The position numbers and the translations under genes were made by a program. The notes beneath the pieces were generated by a model, which was given only the letters and a program-made list of their open reading frames with translations, had not been told where the DNA came from and made no database searches. A stretch of DNA of 64,000 nt. It comes from CAILZL01 sp050181835 (lineage in GTDB: Bacteria > Pseudomonadota > Gammaproteobacteria > Steroidobacterales > Steroidobacteraceae). Shown here in pieces: positions 1-7,935 of this stretch. The stretch lies in assembly GCA_050181835.1 (NCBI GenBank), contig JBFXCU010000009.1:32411-96410 (forward strand), written 5' to 3'. Each line of letters starts with the position of its first letter. Position 1 is the first letter of the stretch.

Positions 1-426
1 CCGCGTACCAATACTACGGTGAAGGCGACTTATGACCTGGTGAAGCAACAACTGCCGACGGTGGAAAGCATGGAAGGTTTCCTGAGTGCGCATCAGATCG
101 GCATCGCCCAGCTGGGGAGCTCTTATTGCAGCGCGCTGGTGGCTGACCCCACGCTGCGTGCGGCCTTCTTCCCGGGCTTCAACTTCAGCAACGCGACACT
201 GGGCACTGCCACCGAGCGCAATCTGATTATCAATCCGCTGCTGGCCAAGACGCTCAGTACGGGCCTGAGCACTCAACCGGTCAGCGCTGGCGTGAGCGCC
301 GAGCTCAACAATCTGATGGACGACCTGTGTCCCCCCGGTGGCAGCTGCGCAGTCAGTCGCACTCCCATCGTGGTCAAGGCTGCCTGTACGGCAGTAATGG
401 CCAGTGGCGTCACCACCATTCAATAA
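1..426 (+). CDS. C-terminal part of an unknown exported-type protein (5' truncated by window edge)
   Basis: The frame is open from base 1 to the stop at 424-426, so only the last 141 residues are present. The GTG at 19 is probably internal. I do not recognise a catalytic family. The fragment has paired cysteines (a YC near the middle, then CPPGGSC and a later single Cys), which would suit disulfides in an exported protein, and is rich in small residues. It ends 29 bp before a Tat-signal DUF1501-like gene and is probably co-transcribed with it. From memory, large surface proteins of this kind do precede DUF1501-like genes in gammaproteobacteria, but that link is inference. Confidence 0.7.
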   Translation, partial: PRTNTTVKATYDLVKQQLPTVESMEGFLSAHQIGIAQLGSSYCSALVADPTLRAAFFPGFNFSNATLGTATERNLIINPLLAKTLSTGLSTQPVSAGVSAELNNLMDDLCPPGGSCAVSRTPIVVKAACTAVMASGVTTIQ

Positions 427-455
427 CCAGTCACAGCACTTACGAGAGACAAATC

Positions 456-2024
456 ATGATCATTCGCAAGCAAGCACCGAAAGCGCTGGGATTGAATGAG
501 CCACTGCGGCACGTCGATCACAAACGTCCGGTGTCCCGGCGTGATTTCATCGCGCAGGGTTTCCTGACGGGTGGCGCGACCATTGTGGCACCTGCAATGT
601 TGGGCATGGCGCTGAACCCACAGTCGGCAACAGCAGCGACCCTGTCGCCTGATGTCTGGCGCAATAACATCTGCAACATTCAATTGGGTGCGGGCAAAAT
701 CCCATTTATTTGTTTCGATCTGGCCGGTGGCGCCAACATCGCTGGCTCCAATGTCCTGGTAGGTCAGCAGGGCGGGCAACTGGATATGCTATCCACTGCC
801 GGTTATTCCAAGCTGGGGCTGCCGGGCAACATGATTCCCAATACATCGGTTGCCGGTACGTTTATTGATACTCAATTTGGTCTGGCGTTCCATAGCGACA
901 GCGCGTTTCTGCGCGGCATGTTGATGACTACCAGCGTAGGTACGCGCGCCTTGGTGAGTGGTGCGGTCATTCCGGCACGCTCTGAAAACGATACGGGCAA
1001 TAATCCCCACAATCCCATGTATGGCATTGCCAGGGCAGGTGCGCGCGGCCAGCTGCTGAGCTTGATTGGTTCGCAAAGCTCAGACTCGGGTGGCAACTCC
1101 ATGTCTCCCGCCATGCTGATGGATCCCACCGTGCGTCCCACCAAAGTGGATCGCCCCTCCGATGCACGCGGGCTGGTGGACACCGGCGATCTGGCGGCCA
1201 TGTTCCCCGGTGAGCCGACAGCGACGGTAAAGGTGATGGAATCCATCGAACGGATCAGCCGTGACAAGCTGGCGGTCGTTGATACCAAATTGACCACCGA
1301 CGCGGCATTGAAGCAGCAGGTGGATTGCGGCTATGTAAAGGCAGCGACGTTGGCTGACTTCAGTGCGGATACGGTCGATCCCAGCAAGGATGCCAACATC
1401 ACCAGCATTTTCTCAACCTTGGGTGGTATCAGCGCCGATGGTGAATTTGGCAAGACGGCGGCAGTCATGAAGCTGGTGGTCGATGGCATGGCCGGTGCGG
1501 GCACCATCACCATGGGGGGGTTCGATTACCACACGGGTGATCGCTCGACCGGCGAAGCACGCGATTTCCGCGCCGGTGTCTGCATGGGTGCCTGCCTGGA
1601 ATATGCGGCACGTACCGGCAAGCGGCTGATGCTGTATGTATTCAGCGATGGTTCGTTGAACTCCAACGGCATGATTGATAACTCAACCGGTGGTCGTGGC
1701 AAAGGCCAGTGGACCGGTGACAACCAGTCCACCGCAGCGTCGTTCTTCCTGGTGCTGAATCCTGCCGGTAAGCCACAGGTTTATAGCGGCGGTGGCAGTA
1801 CGTCCGCTGCACGTCGGCAGCAACTGGGTTACTTCCGTGCTTCCGGTGACGTTGAAACTTCGGGTAGCCCCGGCGCTAACTCGGTGGTGTCATTGGTGGA
1901 CATGGTTCTGCTTAATTACATGGCGCTACATAATCAGCAGAGTGATTTTGCCACGGCCTTTCCCAACAGCGTGCTGAATTCAGCAGGGATCGATAACTGG
2001 ATTGCTTTCAATCCGATTGCCTGA
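456..2024 (+). CDS. Tat-exported DUF1501-like protein
   Basis: This is a 522-residue protein. I chose the ATG at 456 because GAGAG sits 7 bp upstream; the frame is open further upstream but overlaps the preceding gene. A twin-arginine signal (SRRDF, then a Gly/Ala-rich hydrophobic stretch through AMLGMAL) lies near residue 25, which predicts folded export to the periplasm. The mature part has the features I associate with DUF1501 and related sulfatase-fold proteins: an N-terminal FDLAGG strand, a central GGFDYHTGD motif and a late LYVFSDGS segment. Family members are usually exported partners of large surface or DUF1800-type proteins, and their biochemical role is not settled. Membership is my reading of the motifs. 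Confidence 0.7.
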   Translation: MIIRKQAPKALGLNEPLRHVDHKRPVSRRDFIAQGFLTGGATIVAPAMLGMALNPQSATAATLSPDVWRNNICNIQLGAGKIPFICFDLAGGANIAGSNVLVGQQGGQLDMLSTAGYSKLGLPGNMIPNTSVAGTFIDTQFGLAFHSDSAFLRGMLMTTSVGTRALVSGAVIPARSENDTGNNPHNPMYGIARAGARGQLLSLIGSQSSDSGGNSMSPAMLMDPTVRPTKVDRPSDARGLVDTGDLAAMFPGEPTATVKVMESIERISRDKLAVVDTKLTTDAALKQQVDCGYVKAATLADFSADTVDPSKDANITSIFSTLGGISADGEFGKTAAVMKLVVDGMAGAGTITMGGFDYHTGDRSTGEARDFRAGVCMGACLEYAARTGKRLMLYVFSDGSLNSNGMIDNSTGGRGKGQWTGDNQSTAASFFLVLNPAGKPQVYSGGGSTSAARRQQLGYFRASGDVETSGSPGANSVVSLVDMVLLNYMALHNQQSDFATAFPNSVLNSAGIDNWIAFNPIA

Positions 2025-2138
2025 TATACCCATTGCTCGCTGACTGGCTGGAGCTACGAGGGAGCGTCACGAAAGCCGTAGTTCCTACAACTCGCCCAGC
2101 TTCGTATACCATGCGCGTTAACCTTCACCGGTGCGTGC

Positions 2139-4400
2139 ATGTCCCGTTATCAGTCAACAAACAATTCACAGCGTCGCCCCTGCTCTTTCGGGCAGCGAAC
2201 CCTTGGTATTTTTTTAGCTCTTGTCGGCATATTGATGCTGGACAGTGCTGCTCATTCTGATGACTTGTCGGCCTCGCGCCCTCGCGTTGGTTTGGTGCTT
2301 AGCGGCGGTGGTGCCCGTGGTGTTGCACACGTGGGTGTGTTGAAAGTATTGGAAGAATTACGTGTGCCGGTGGATGCGATTGCCGGTACCAGTATGGGTG
2401 CCTTGGTCGGCGGTCTATATGCATCGGGCATGACCGCTACTGAAGTTGAGAATCTGGTGACTTCACTGGATTGGCAAGATGCATTTCGCGATGCGCCACC
2501 GCGAACAACGCTAGGTTTTCGTCGCAAGCAGGATGACCGTAATTTTTTGGCACGGTATTCGCTCGGGGTTGCCAAGGATGGTTTTGAGCTACCACTTGGT
2601 TTGGTACAAGGTCAGAAGCAAACGCAAATTCTGCGCGGTGCCACTGTATCAGTGGGTGACCTGAGTAATTTCGATCAACTGCCCACACCGTTTCGCGCGA
2701 TCGCTACCGATCTGAGTTCCGGGCAAGAAGTAACGATGGGATCGGGTGATCTGGTTACGGCAATGCGCGCCAGCATGTCTGCTCCTGGCGTGTTTACTCC
2801 TGTGGAGCGTGATGGTCGGTTACTGATTGATGGTGGCTTGGTGAATAACCTGCCAGTGGACGTGGCGCGGCAGATGAATGTGGATGTGTTGATTGTAGTG
2901 GATGTCAGCTTTCCTCTGTATACAGCTGAGGAACTCACTTCGCCTTTGATTGTTACTAACCAAGCCGTCGCCATTATGGTGCGTAACCGCACGCTGGAGC
3001 AGCGCGCCACTCTGCAAGCACAGGACATTCTCATCGAACCTCAGTTGGGAACCATGAGTGCGGCAGACTTTTCACGAGTGAGCGCGACGCTTGTGGCGGG
3101 CGCACAGGCTGCACAGGCTATGCGGGCGCGGTTGGTGACCTTGTCGCTGGATGCTGCGGCGTATCAACAATACCTTGACCAACGTCATCCAGAAGCCACA
3201 CTCGCACCGCAGATAGACTTTATCAGCACGGCTGCTGAATCGGCGCATTACGCCAAGGCGGTTAATACGGTGGCAGGTGATCTACTTGGCAAGCCGCTTA
3301 ATCGTGCGTTGGTGAATCAGCAGCTGGCGACGCTATATGCACTGGATCTGTTTGAAACCATTGATTACAAACTGGTGCGGCGCGCTCAGCAAACCGGACT
3401 GGAGTTTGCGCTCAAGCCGAAAAGTTGGGGCCCTAACTACCTGCGAGTCGGGATCAGTCTTGAGGATGATTTTGCCGGTAATAGTCGCTATACCCTGGCG
3501 TCAAGACTCATCATGACTGACTTGAACAGCTTGGGTGCAGAGTGGTTAACCGATGTACAGATTGGAGATCGTCCTAAGTTTGCCACTGAGTTTTATCAAC
3601 CTTTGTCCTGGCAGCAACGTTACTTTATCGCGCCCCGTATTGAATACTCGGTACGCAACTTACCGTTGTTGAATGATGACAAGGTTATTGCTGAATATAG
3701 AGTGCGCAGCGGTGCGGTCAGTGTTGATATGGGTCGCGAGCTGGATGGATGGGGCGAAGTACGGTTTGGTCTACAGCGTGGATTAGGTTCATCGCAGGTA
3801 CTGATAGGCGATCCGGCCCTGCCTACCGAGCATTACAATACCGGTGGTTACTACGCACGTTATGCATATGACACACTGGATAATGTGTCTTTCCCTCGCA
3901 CTGGTCAGCAGTTGAGTGTGCAATGGAATATTGAAAAGGAAGCGCTGGGTGCGGACACTGAAGGTAATAAGGTGTCTGCCGAATGGCTCATGGCCCAATC
4001 AGTTGGTCGTTACACTTTGTTGTTGTCAGCCGATGTCGGTTCCAGTTTAAGCACTAATACCGCGACGCACGACTATTTCACGTTGGGTGGCTTCCTGAAT
4101 TTATCAGGTTTGACCACCGACTCCATTTCTGGTCCGCATTATGGCATCGCGCGTGCCGTGCTATATAGGCAAATCGGGCGCGGTGGTACGGGTGTGCTGC
4201 AATTGCCAGCGTACGCAGGCATCTCGTTTGAAGCAGGCAATGTGTGGGATCGTCGCAGCGACGCGAGTTTCAGTTCTTTGCGGCATCACGGCAGCTTGTT
4301 CTTCGGTGCGGATACGCCGGTTGGCCCGGTATATCTGGCTGGTGGATTTGATGATAAAGGCAAGACAGCATTCTATTTGTTTTTGGGTCGTTCGTTCTGA
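2139..4400 (+). CDS. Patatin-like phospholipase with POTRA-like and Omp85 barrel domains (PlpD type)
   Basis: This is a 753-residue protein with three parts. An N-terminal hydrophobic segment (about 20-40) acts as signal. The patatin domain (about 48-250) has the oxyanion loop GGGARG at 56-61, the nucleophile serine S85 in GTSMG and the aspartate D231 in DGG, so the Ser-Asp dyad is complete. After about residue 360 come a POTRA-like segment and a long stretch of alternating, aromatic-rich strands ending in F, as in Omp85/TpsB barrels. This matches type Vd autotransporters such as PlpD, whose lipase is exported through its own barrel. It stands alone on this strand; no clear ribosome-binding site precedes the ATG. 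Confidence 0.9.
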   Translation: MSRYQSTNNSQRRPCSFGQRTLGIFLALVGILMLDSAAHSDDLSASRPRVGLVLSGGGARGVAHVGVLKVLEELRVPVDAIAGTSMGALVGGLYASGMTATEVENLVTSLDWQDAFRDAPPRTTLGFRRKQDDRNFLARYSLGVAKDGFELPLGLVQGQKQTQILRGATVSVGDLSNFDQLPTPFRAIATDLSSGQEVTMGSGDLVTAMRASMSAPGVFTPVERDGRLLIDGGLVNNLPVDVARQMNVDVLIVVDVSFPLYTAEELTSPLIVTNQAVAIMVRNRTLEQRATLQAQDILIEPQLGTMSAADFSRVSATLVAGAQAAQAMRARLVTLSLDAAAYQQYLDQRHPEATLAPQIDFISTAAESAHYAKAVNTVAGDLLGKPLNRALVNQQLATLYALDLFETIDYKLVRRAQQTGLEFALKPKSWGPNYLRVGISLEDDFAGNSRYTLASRLIMTDLNSLGAEWLTDVQIGDRPKFATEFYQPLSWQQRYFIAPRIEYSVRNLPLLNDDKVIAEYRVRSGAVSVDMGRELDGWGEVRFGLQRGLGSSQVLIGDPALPTEHYNTGGYYARYAYDTLDNVSFPRTGQQLSVQWNIEKEALGADTEGNKVSAEWLMAQSVGRYTLLLSADVGSSLSTNTATHDYFTLGGFLNLSGLTTDSISGPHYGIARAVLYRQIGRGGTGVLQLPAYAGISFEAGNVWDRRSDASFSSLRHHGSLFFGADTPVGPVYLAGGFDDKGKTAFYLFLGRSF

Positions 4401-4422
4401 TTGATGGCAATCTGGAGTCTTA

Positions 4423-4644
4423 ATGAGTGTTAACCCGGACGAGTCATTATTGCACGCGTTGAAAATTGCCTTTTGTTACTTGCCCAAGGCGATTGAAGTG
4501 AATCAATACGACTACGGTGATCGAGTGGAGAAAGTACTGGCTGATATTGAGATGGTTAGAGCGGCATTGCTGGCCCAGGGAGTGGATCCGGAAGAGGTGT
4601 CGGGCGAGATGAACTCGGATGGTGGCGGGCCGTCCTGCCTGTAG
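4423..4644 (+). CDS. Small conserved-type hypothetical protein
   Basis: This is a 73-residue protein starting 22 bp after the patatin gene, with GGAG 5 bp before the ATG, so it is probably translated from the same mRNA. It is acidic, with a central helix (roughly residues 20-50) carrying evenly spaced charged and hydrophobic residues, and it ends in a Gly-rich GGGPSCL tail with one terminal cysteine region. I see no signal peptide or membrane segment. I do not recognise the family and assign no function. The good ribosome-binding site and uninterrupted frame support a real gene. Confidence 0.6.
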   Translation: MSVNPDESLLHALKIAFCYLPKAIEVNQYDYGDRVEKVLADIEMVRAALLAQGVDPEEVSGEMNSDGGGPSCL

Positions 4645-4747
4645 TTTCTTTGCCGCTCATTCCACATCGAGGGTAACGATCTGTGTGCAAGCTTTAGCTG
4701 TAACATAGTTGGCACTGTGATGTATCCATCACTACTTGCCGTAAATC

Positions 4748-4776
4748 ATGACGCTTGTCGGGGATATACCTATACT
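4748..4776 (+). promoter_or_regulatory. Possible sigma-70 promoter for the diguanylate cyclase
   Basis: ATGACG at 4748-4753 (4 of 6 to TTGACA) and TATACT at 4771-4776 (5 of 6 to TATAAT) are 17 bp apart. Transcription would start near 4783, which favours the ATG at 4821 over the GTG at 4791 as the translation start. Weak evidence from sequence only. Confidence 0.3.
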
Positions 4777-4820
4777 CCCTGCCGCCATGAGTGGTGATCC
4801 TTGGCTCACACCATTCCTAT

Positions 4821-6647
4821 ATGCGGGGGCGTGAATTGTTCTATCGTTGGTCATGGTTGTTGATGGTACTCACGCAGTGGCTGTTCTGCGGTTCCGCACT
4901 TGCATCTGCCAGTGATGCACGCACTACCAGTCTGCATCAAAATTGGTCCTATCACTGGGGCGATTTGCCACGTAATAACACTGATTCAAACTGGGACTGG
5001 GCCAGTACGCAGTGGCATGCGGTAGCGTCACCGGCCGTAGTGCCAGGTCGCCAACAGCAGCAGCTCCTCTGGCTGAAGTTGCAATTACCACAGGGCTCAT
5101 GGCGTGACCCAAGTTTATTCATTAGTAGTATCGACCTGAGTGCCCAAGTATTTGACAGTCACAGTAAGTTGTATCAGTTCGGTGAGTTCGATACGCAGGG
5201 ACGCAGTCGGTTTGCTGGATGGCCTTGGCACCTGATCGATATCCCTACCGCTGATATTGGCCAAACGATCTATTTCCGCGTGTTTTCTGATTACACCGAT
5301 ATTGGTCTATCGGGCGAGGTGTTGTTGGGTGAACGTGCTGATCTTTTACAGCGGATTTACTCGCGCGGATTTATAGGCTTGGTGGCAGTGCTAGTAGTGT
5401 TCATCGTCGGACTAATTGGCATGTGTCTTGGCTTGATCAAGCGCGATCGTGGCGTGGCGTTAGCCACTGGTGCGCTGTCGTTTGATTTGGCATTGATGAT
5501 GTTCGCTGAAAATGAACTAAGCCAAGTGGTATATTTCGCGCCGTTACTATGGCGACAGGTGGCGGCCTATAGCTATTTCGTTATACCGGCGCTGCTGGCG
5601 TGGGTGTTGCGTGAGTGGTTTAGAAAATCACATCCCATCAGTCTCAATCTTGTTATTACGGTGACGTTACTCTATGTGTTCGGTGTCATCATGCTGTCGG
5701 CACTGAGTGAATTTAACTTCGTCGCTGCCTACCCGATTTTTGACGCGCTATTTATTGTATTGGTGTTGTTGTTGCTTGTTGATAGTGCGCGACACATTGG
5801 TCAGGTGGGTCTGGAAGGGGCGCTGGTGGCCTTCGGTATGTTGACTGTGTTTATCTCATTGCTGGTCGATATGGCCAGTTCCCATGGTTTTATTACTTGG
5901 ATTGGTCGCGCCGGACAATGGGGATTGGTGTTTTTCGCATTGTCATCGTTGGCTGTTTATTTGGTACGAGACTGGCGCCAGCAGATCGAATTGCATCGCT
6001 TCAAACATGTGCTGGAACGTCAAGTGGAGGAGCGTACCAGCGAGTTGGTAGCTAGCCAGCAGCGCTTGCAGCAACTGGCTAATGAGGATGGTCTTACCGG
6101 ATTGCTCAATCGGCGTGCTTTCATGAGTCGCGCCACGGATGTGGTTGCGCAATCCATGCGACATGCCCAGCCACTGTCGCTGGTGCTGTTTGACGTAGAT
6201 CATTTCAAACTCATTAACGACCAACATGGTCATGCAATGGGCGACGAAGTGCTGCGAGTCATCGCACGGATTGTGCGCGATAACAGTCGCGCTGACGATT
6301 TGCTGTGTCGCTATGGTGGGGAAGAGTTCGTCATGTTGCTACCCGCGACCAACGCCGATGCAGCAGCGGTGTTGGTGCAGCGCTTGCGTATGGCGATCAA
6401 TGAATCACGTATGATCGACGATGAGGTGCAACCCTTGCGAGTTAGCGTCAGTATTGGCTTGGTGGTGCTCAGTGATCCTGCTTCGCAATTACAGGATCCG
6501 GTCAAGATGCTTGATCAGATTCTGTCGCAGGCAGATGCGGCGATGTATCGAGTGAAGCATAATGGCCGCAATGGCGTGGAATTGCGGCATGGGCTGTGGG
6601 CCAGCGATACATCGGCATGGCGGGCATTCAGGCAGAACGTGATTTGA
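4821..6647 (+). CDS. Membrane diguanylate cyclase (7TMR-DISM sensor, coiled coil, GGDEF)
   Basis: This is a 608-residue protein from the ATG at 4821; an in-frame GTG at 4791 would add 10 residues. An N-terminal signal (WLLMVLTQWLFCGSALASA) precedes a periplasmic beta-rich domain (about 30-175) with the look of 7TMR-DISMED2. Next come seven or eight membrane helices (about 180-390), a short coiled coil (about 395-430) and a GGDEF domain. The active-site loop is GGEEF at about 499-503, and RADD five residues before it is an intact inhibitory I-site. It should make cyclic di-GMP in response to a periplasmic or membrane signal, with product feedback. No EAL domain is present. It converges with the small gene at 6670. 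Confidence 0.9.
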   Translation: MRGRELFYRWSWLLMVLTQWLFCGSALASASDARTTSLHQNWSYHWGDLPRNNTDSNWDWASTQWHAVASPAVVPGRQQQQLLWLKLQLPQGSWRDPSLFISSIDLSAQVFDSHSKLYQFGEFDTQGRSRFAGWPWHLIDIPTADIGQTIYFRVFSDYTDIGLSGEVLLGERADLLQRIYSRGFIGLVAVLVVFIVGLIGMCLGLIKRDRGVALATGALSFDLALMMFAENELSQVVYFAPLLWRQVAAYSYFVIPALLAWVLREWFRKSHPISLNLVITVTLLYVFGVIMLSALSEFNFVAAYPIFDALFIVLVLLLLVDSARHIGQVGLEGALVAFGMLTVFISLLVDMASSHGFITWIGRAGQWGLVFFALSSLAVYLVRDWRQQIELHRFKHVLERQVEERTSELVASQQRLQQLANEDGLTGLLNRRAFMSRATDVVAQSMRHAQPLSLVLFDVDHFKLINDQHGHAMGDEVLRVIARIVRDNSRADDLLCRYGGEEFVMLLPATNADAAAVLVQRLRMAINESRMIDDEVQPLRVSVSIGLVVLSDPASQLQDPVKMLDQILSQADAAMYRVKHNGRNGVELRHGLWASDTSAWRAFRQNVI

Positions 6648-6669
6648 CGTTTTGGCGTTATTGGCTGAA

Positions 6670-7125
6670 TCAAAATGCATAGCCGACACGCATACCAACG
6701 CTAGTGTCATTATCAGTCCTGTGAATGATCGGCATGAGCAGGAACTTATCCGTGATGCTGGCACCGATGGCTGAGCCGATGATATCCGCAGCAATGTCCA
6801 GCGGTGATGCCTTGGTTGAAGTCGTTGCCTGCTCGGCAGCTTCGCCCAGAATGCCCACTGCTGAACCGATCAGGAATCCATACCAGGCGCGATGCTGGCT
6901 CTGGTAGTGATCAGCGATCCAGGTACCGGTTCCGCCGATGAATACAGAGCCGACGACGTGACCTATCTCCGAGTCAAAACAATTGTTGCCATACTTTGAT
7001 TGTGTGTTGCATGCCTGCGCACTGAATGCAGCCAAGCAAGCCAGGCATGTAACTGTGGCTTTCCAGAGTATGTTTTTGCTGGGCAAGTTGCAGTGACTTG
7101 ATTCTGATAAAAATTCAGTTGGCAT
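6670..7125 (-). CDS. Small exported protein with glycine-zipper-like segments
   Basis: This is a 151-residue protein. After a polar N-terminus comes a signal-like segment (about 22-38, ending FSAQA before Cys), then two Gly/Ala-rich hydrophobic stretches (HVVGSVFIGGTGTWIADHY and FLIGSAVGILGEAAEQ) and a third (DIIGSAIGASITDKFL). It ends in GYAF, an aromatic end typical of outer-membrane proteins. It vaguely resembles the YfiM-like lipoprotein group, but I would not name it. Its ATG overlaps the end of folE2 by 11 bp, so it may be translationally coupled as the last gene of the xseB-ispA-dxs-folE2 run. No function is assigned. Confidence 0.55.
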   Translation of the reverse strand: MPTEFLSESSHCNLPSKNILWKATVTCLACLAAFSAQACNTQSKYGNNCFDSEIGHVVGSVFIGGTGTWIADHYQSQHRAWYGFLIGSAVGILGEAAEQATTSTKASPLDIAADIIGSAIGASITDKFLLMPIIHRTDNDTSVGMRVGYAF

Positions 7126-7918
7126 CTTTGTCGTTTTCTATCAATGCATACGCCGAGTGATTGTGGATGGACTCGAAGTTCTCGGTCTCCACTGTGTAGG
7201 CACGAATACGCGGTTCGTTGTTAAGTCGTACGGCCAGATCACGCACGATGTCTTCAACGAACTTGGGGTTGTCATAGGCGCGTTCGGTAACGAATTTTTC
7301 ATCGGCACGTTTCAAAATTCCATATACCTCGCATGAGGCTTCCTGTTCAGCGATATCAATCAGTTCTTCCAGCCACATATGTTCAGCGATGCGCGCTGTC
7401 AGGGTGATGTGCGAACGCTGGTTATGTGCGCCATATTCAGAGATGGCTTTGGAACAAGGGCACAGGCTGGTAGCGGCGACTACGACTTTAAGCCACAGTT
7501 GTGTTTCGCCATTTCGATACTCACCAATTAGCGAAGCCTGATAGTTCATCAGACTCTCTACGCCGCTCTTGGGCGCGGTCTTCATAACGAAGAAAGGGAA
7601 GCTCATCTCGATGTGACCGGCTTCCGCATTCAGATGGCGAGTCATTTCCTTGAGCATGGTACCGAAGGACTCAACCGAAATTTCGCGCTCATGCTGGTGC
7701 AGAATCTCCACAAAGCGCGACATGTGCGTGCCTTTGAAGTTATGTGGCAGCGCGACATACATGTTGAAGTTGGCAATGGTGTGTTGTTCACCACCAGAGC
7801 GAGCCTTGACGCGCACGGGGTGAAACACGTCTTTGATGCCGACTTTGTTGATCGGAATCCGACGTGAATCAGTACGATTCTGTACGTCCTCAATGGGCGA
7901 GGGCTTCTGCATAGTCAT
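7115..7918 (-). CDS. folE2: GTP cyclohydrolase FolE2 (type IB)
   Basis: This enzyme converts GTP to 7,8-dihydroneopterin triphosphate, the first step to tetrahydrofolate. It has 267 residues. I took the ATG at 7918 because AAGAG lies 7 bp before it; the frame runs on upstream into dxs. The family signature is clear: SLCPCSKAIS (Cys-Pro-Cys at 153-155) followed by GAHNQRSH with the metal-binding His about 165. FolE2 is the metal-promiscuous form that substitutes for zinc-dependent FolE, and in many bacteria it is zinc-regulated; I see no Zur box here. It follows dxs by 17 bp and is probably the fourth gene of that operon. Confidence 0.95.
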   Translation of the reverse strand: MTMQKPSPIEDVQNRTDSRRIPINKVGIKDVFHPVRVKARSGGEQHTIANFNMYVALPHNFKGTHMSRFVEILHQHEREISVESFGTMLKEMTRHLNAEAGHIEMSFPFFVMKTAPKSGVESLMNYQASLIGEYRNGETQLWLKVVVAATSLCPCSKAISEYGAHNQRSHITLTARIAEHMWLEELIDIAEQEASCEVYGILKRADEKFVTERAYDNPKFVEDIVRDLAVRLNNEPRIRAYTVETENFESIHNHSAYALIENDKDAN

Positions 7919-7935
7919 CACAATACTCTTGGAAT

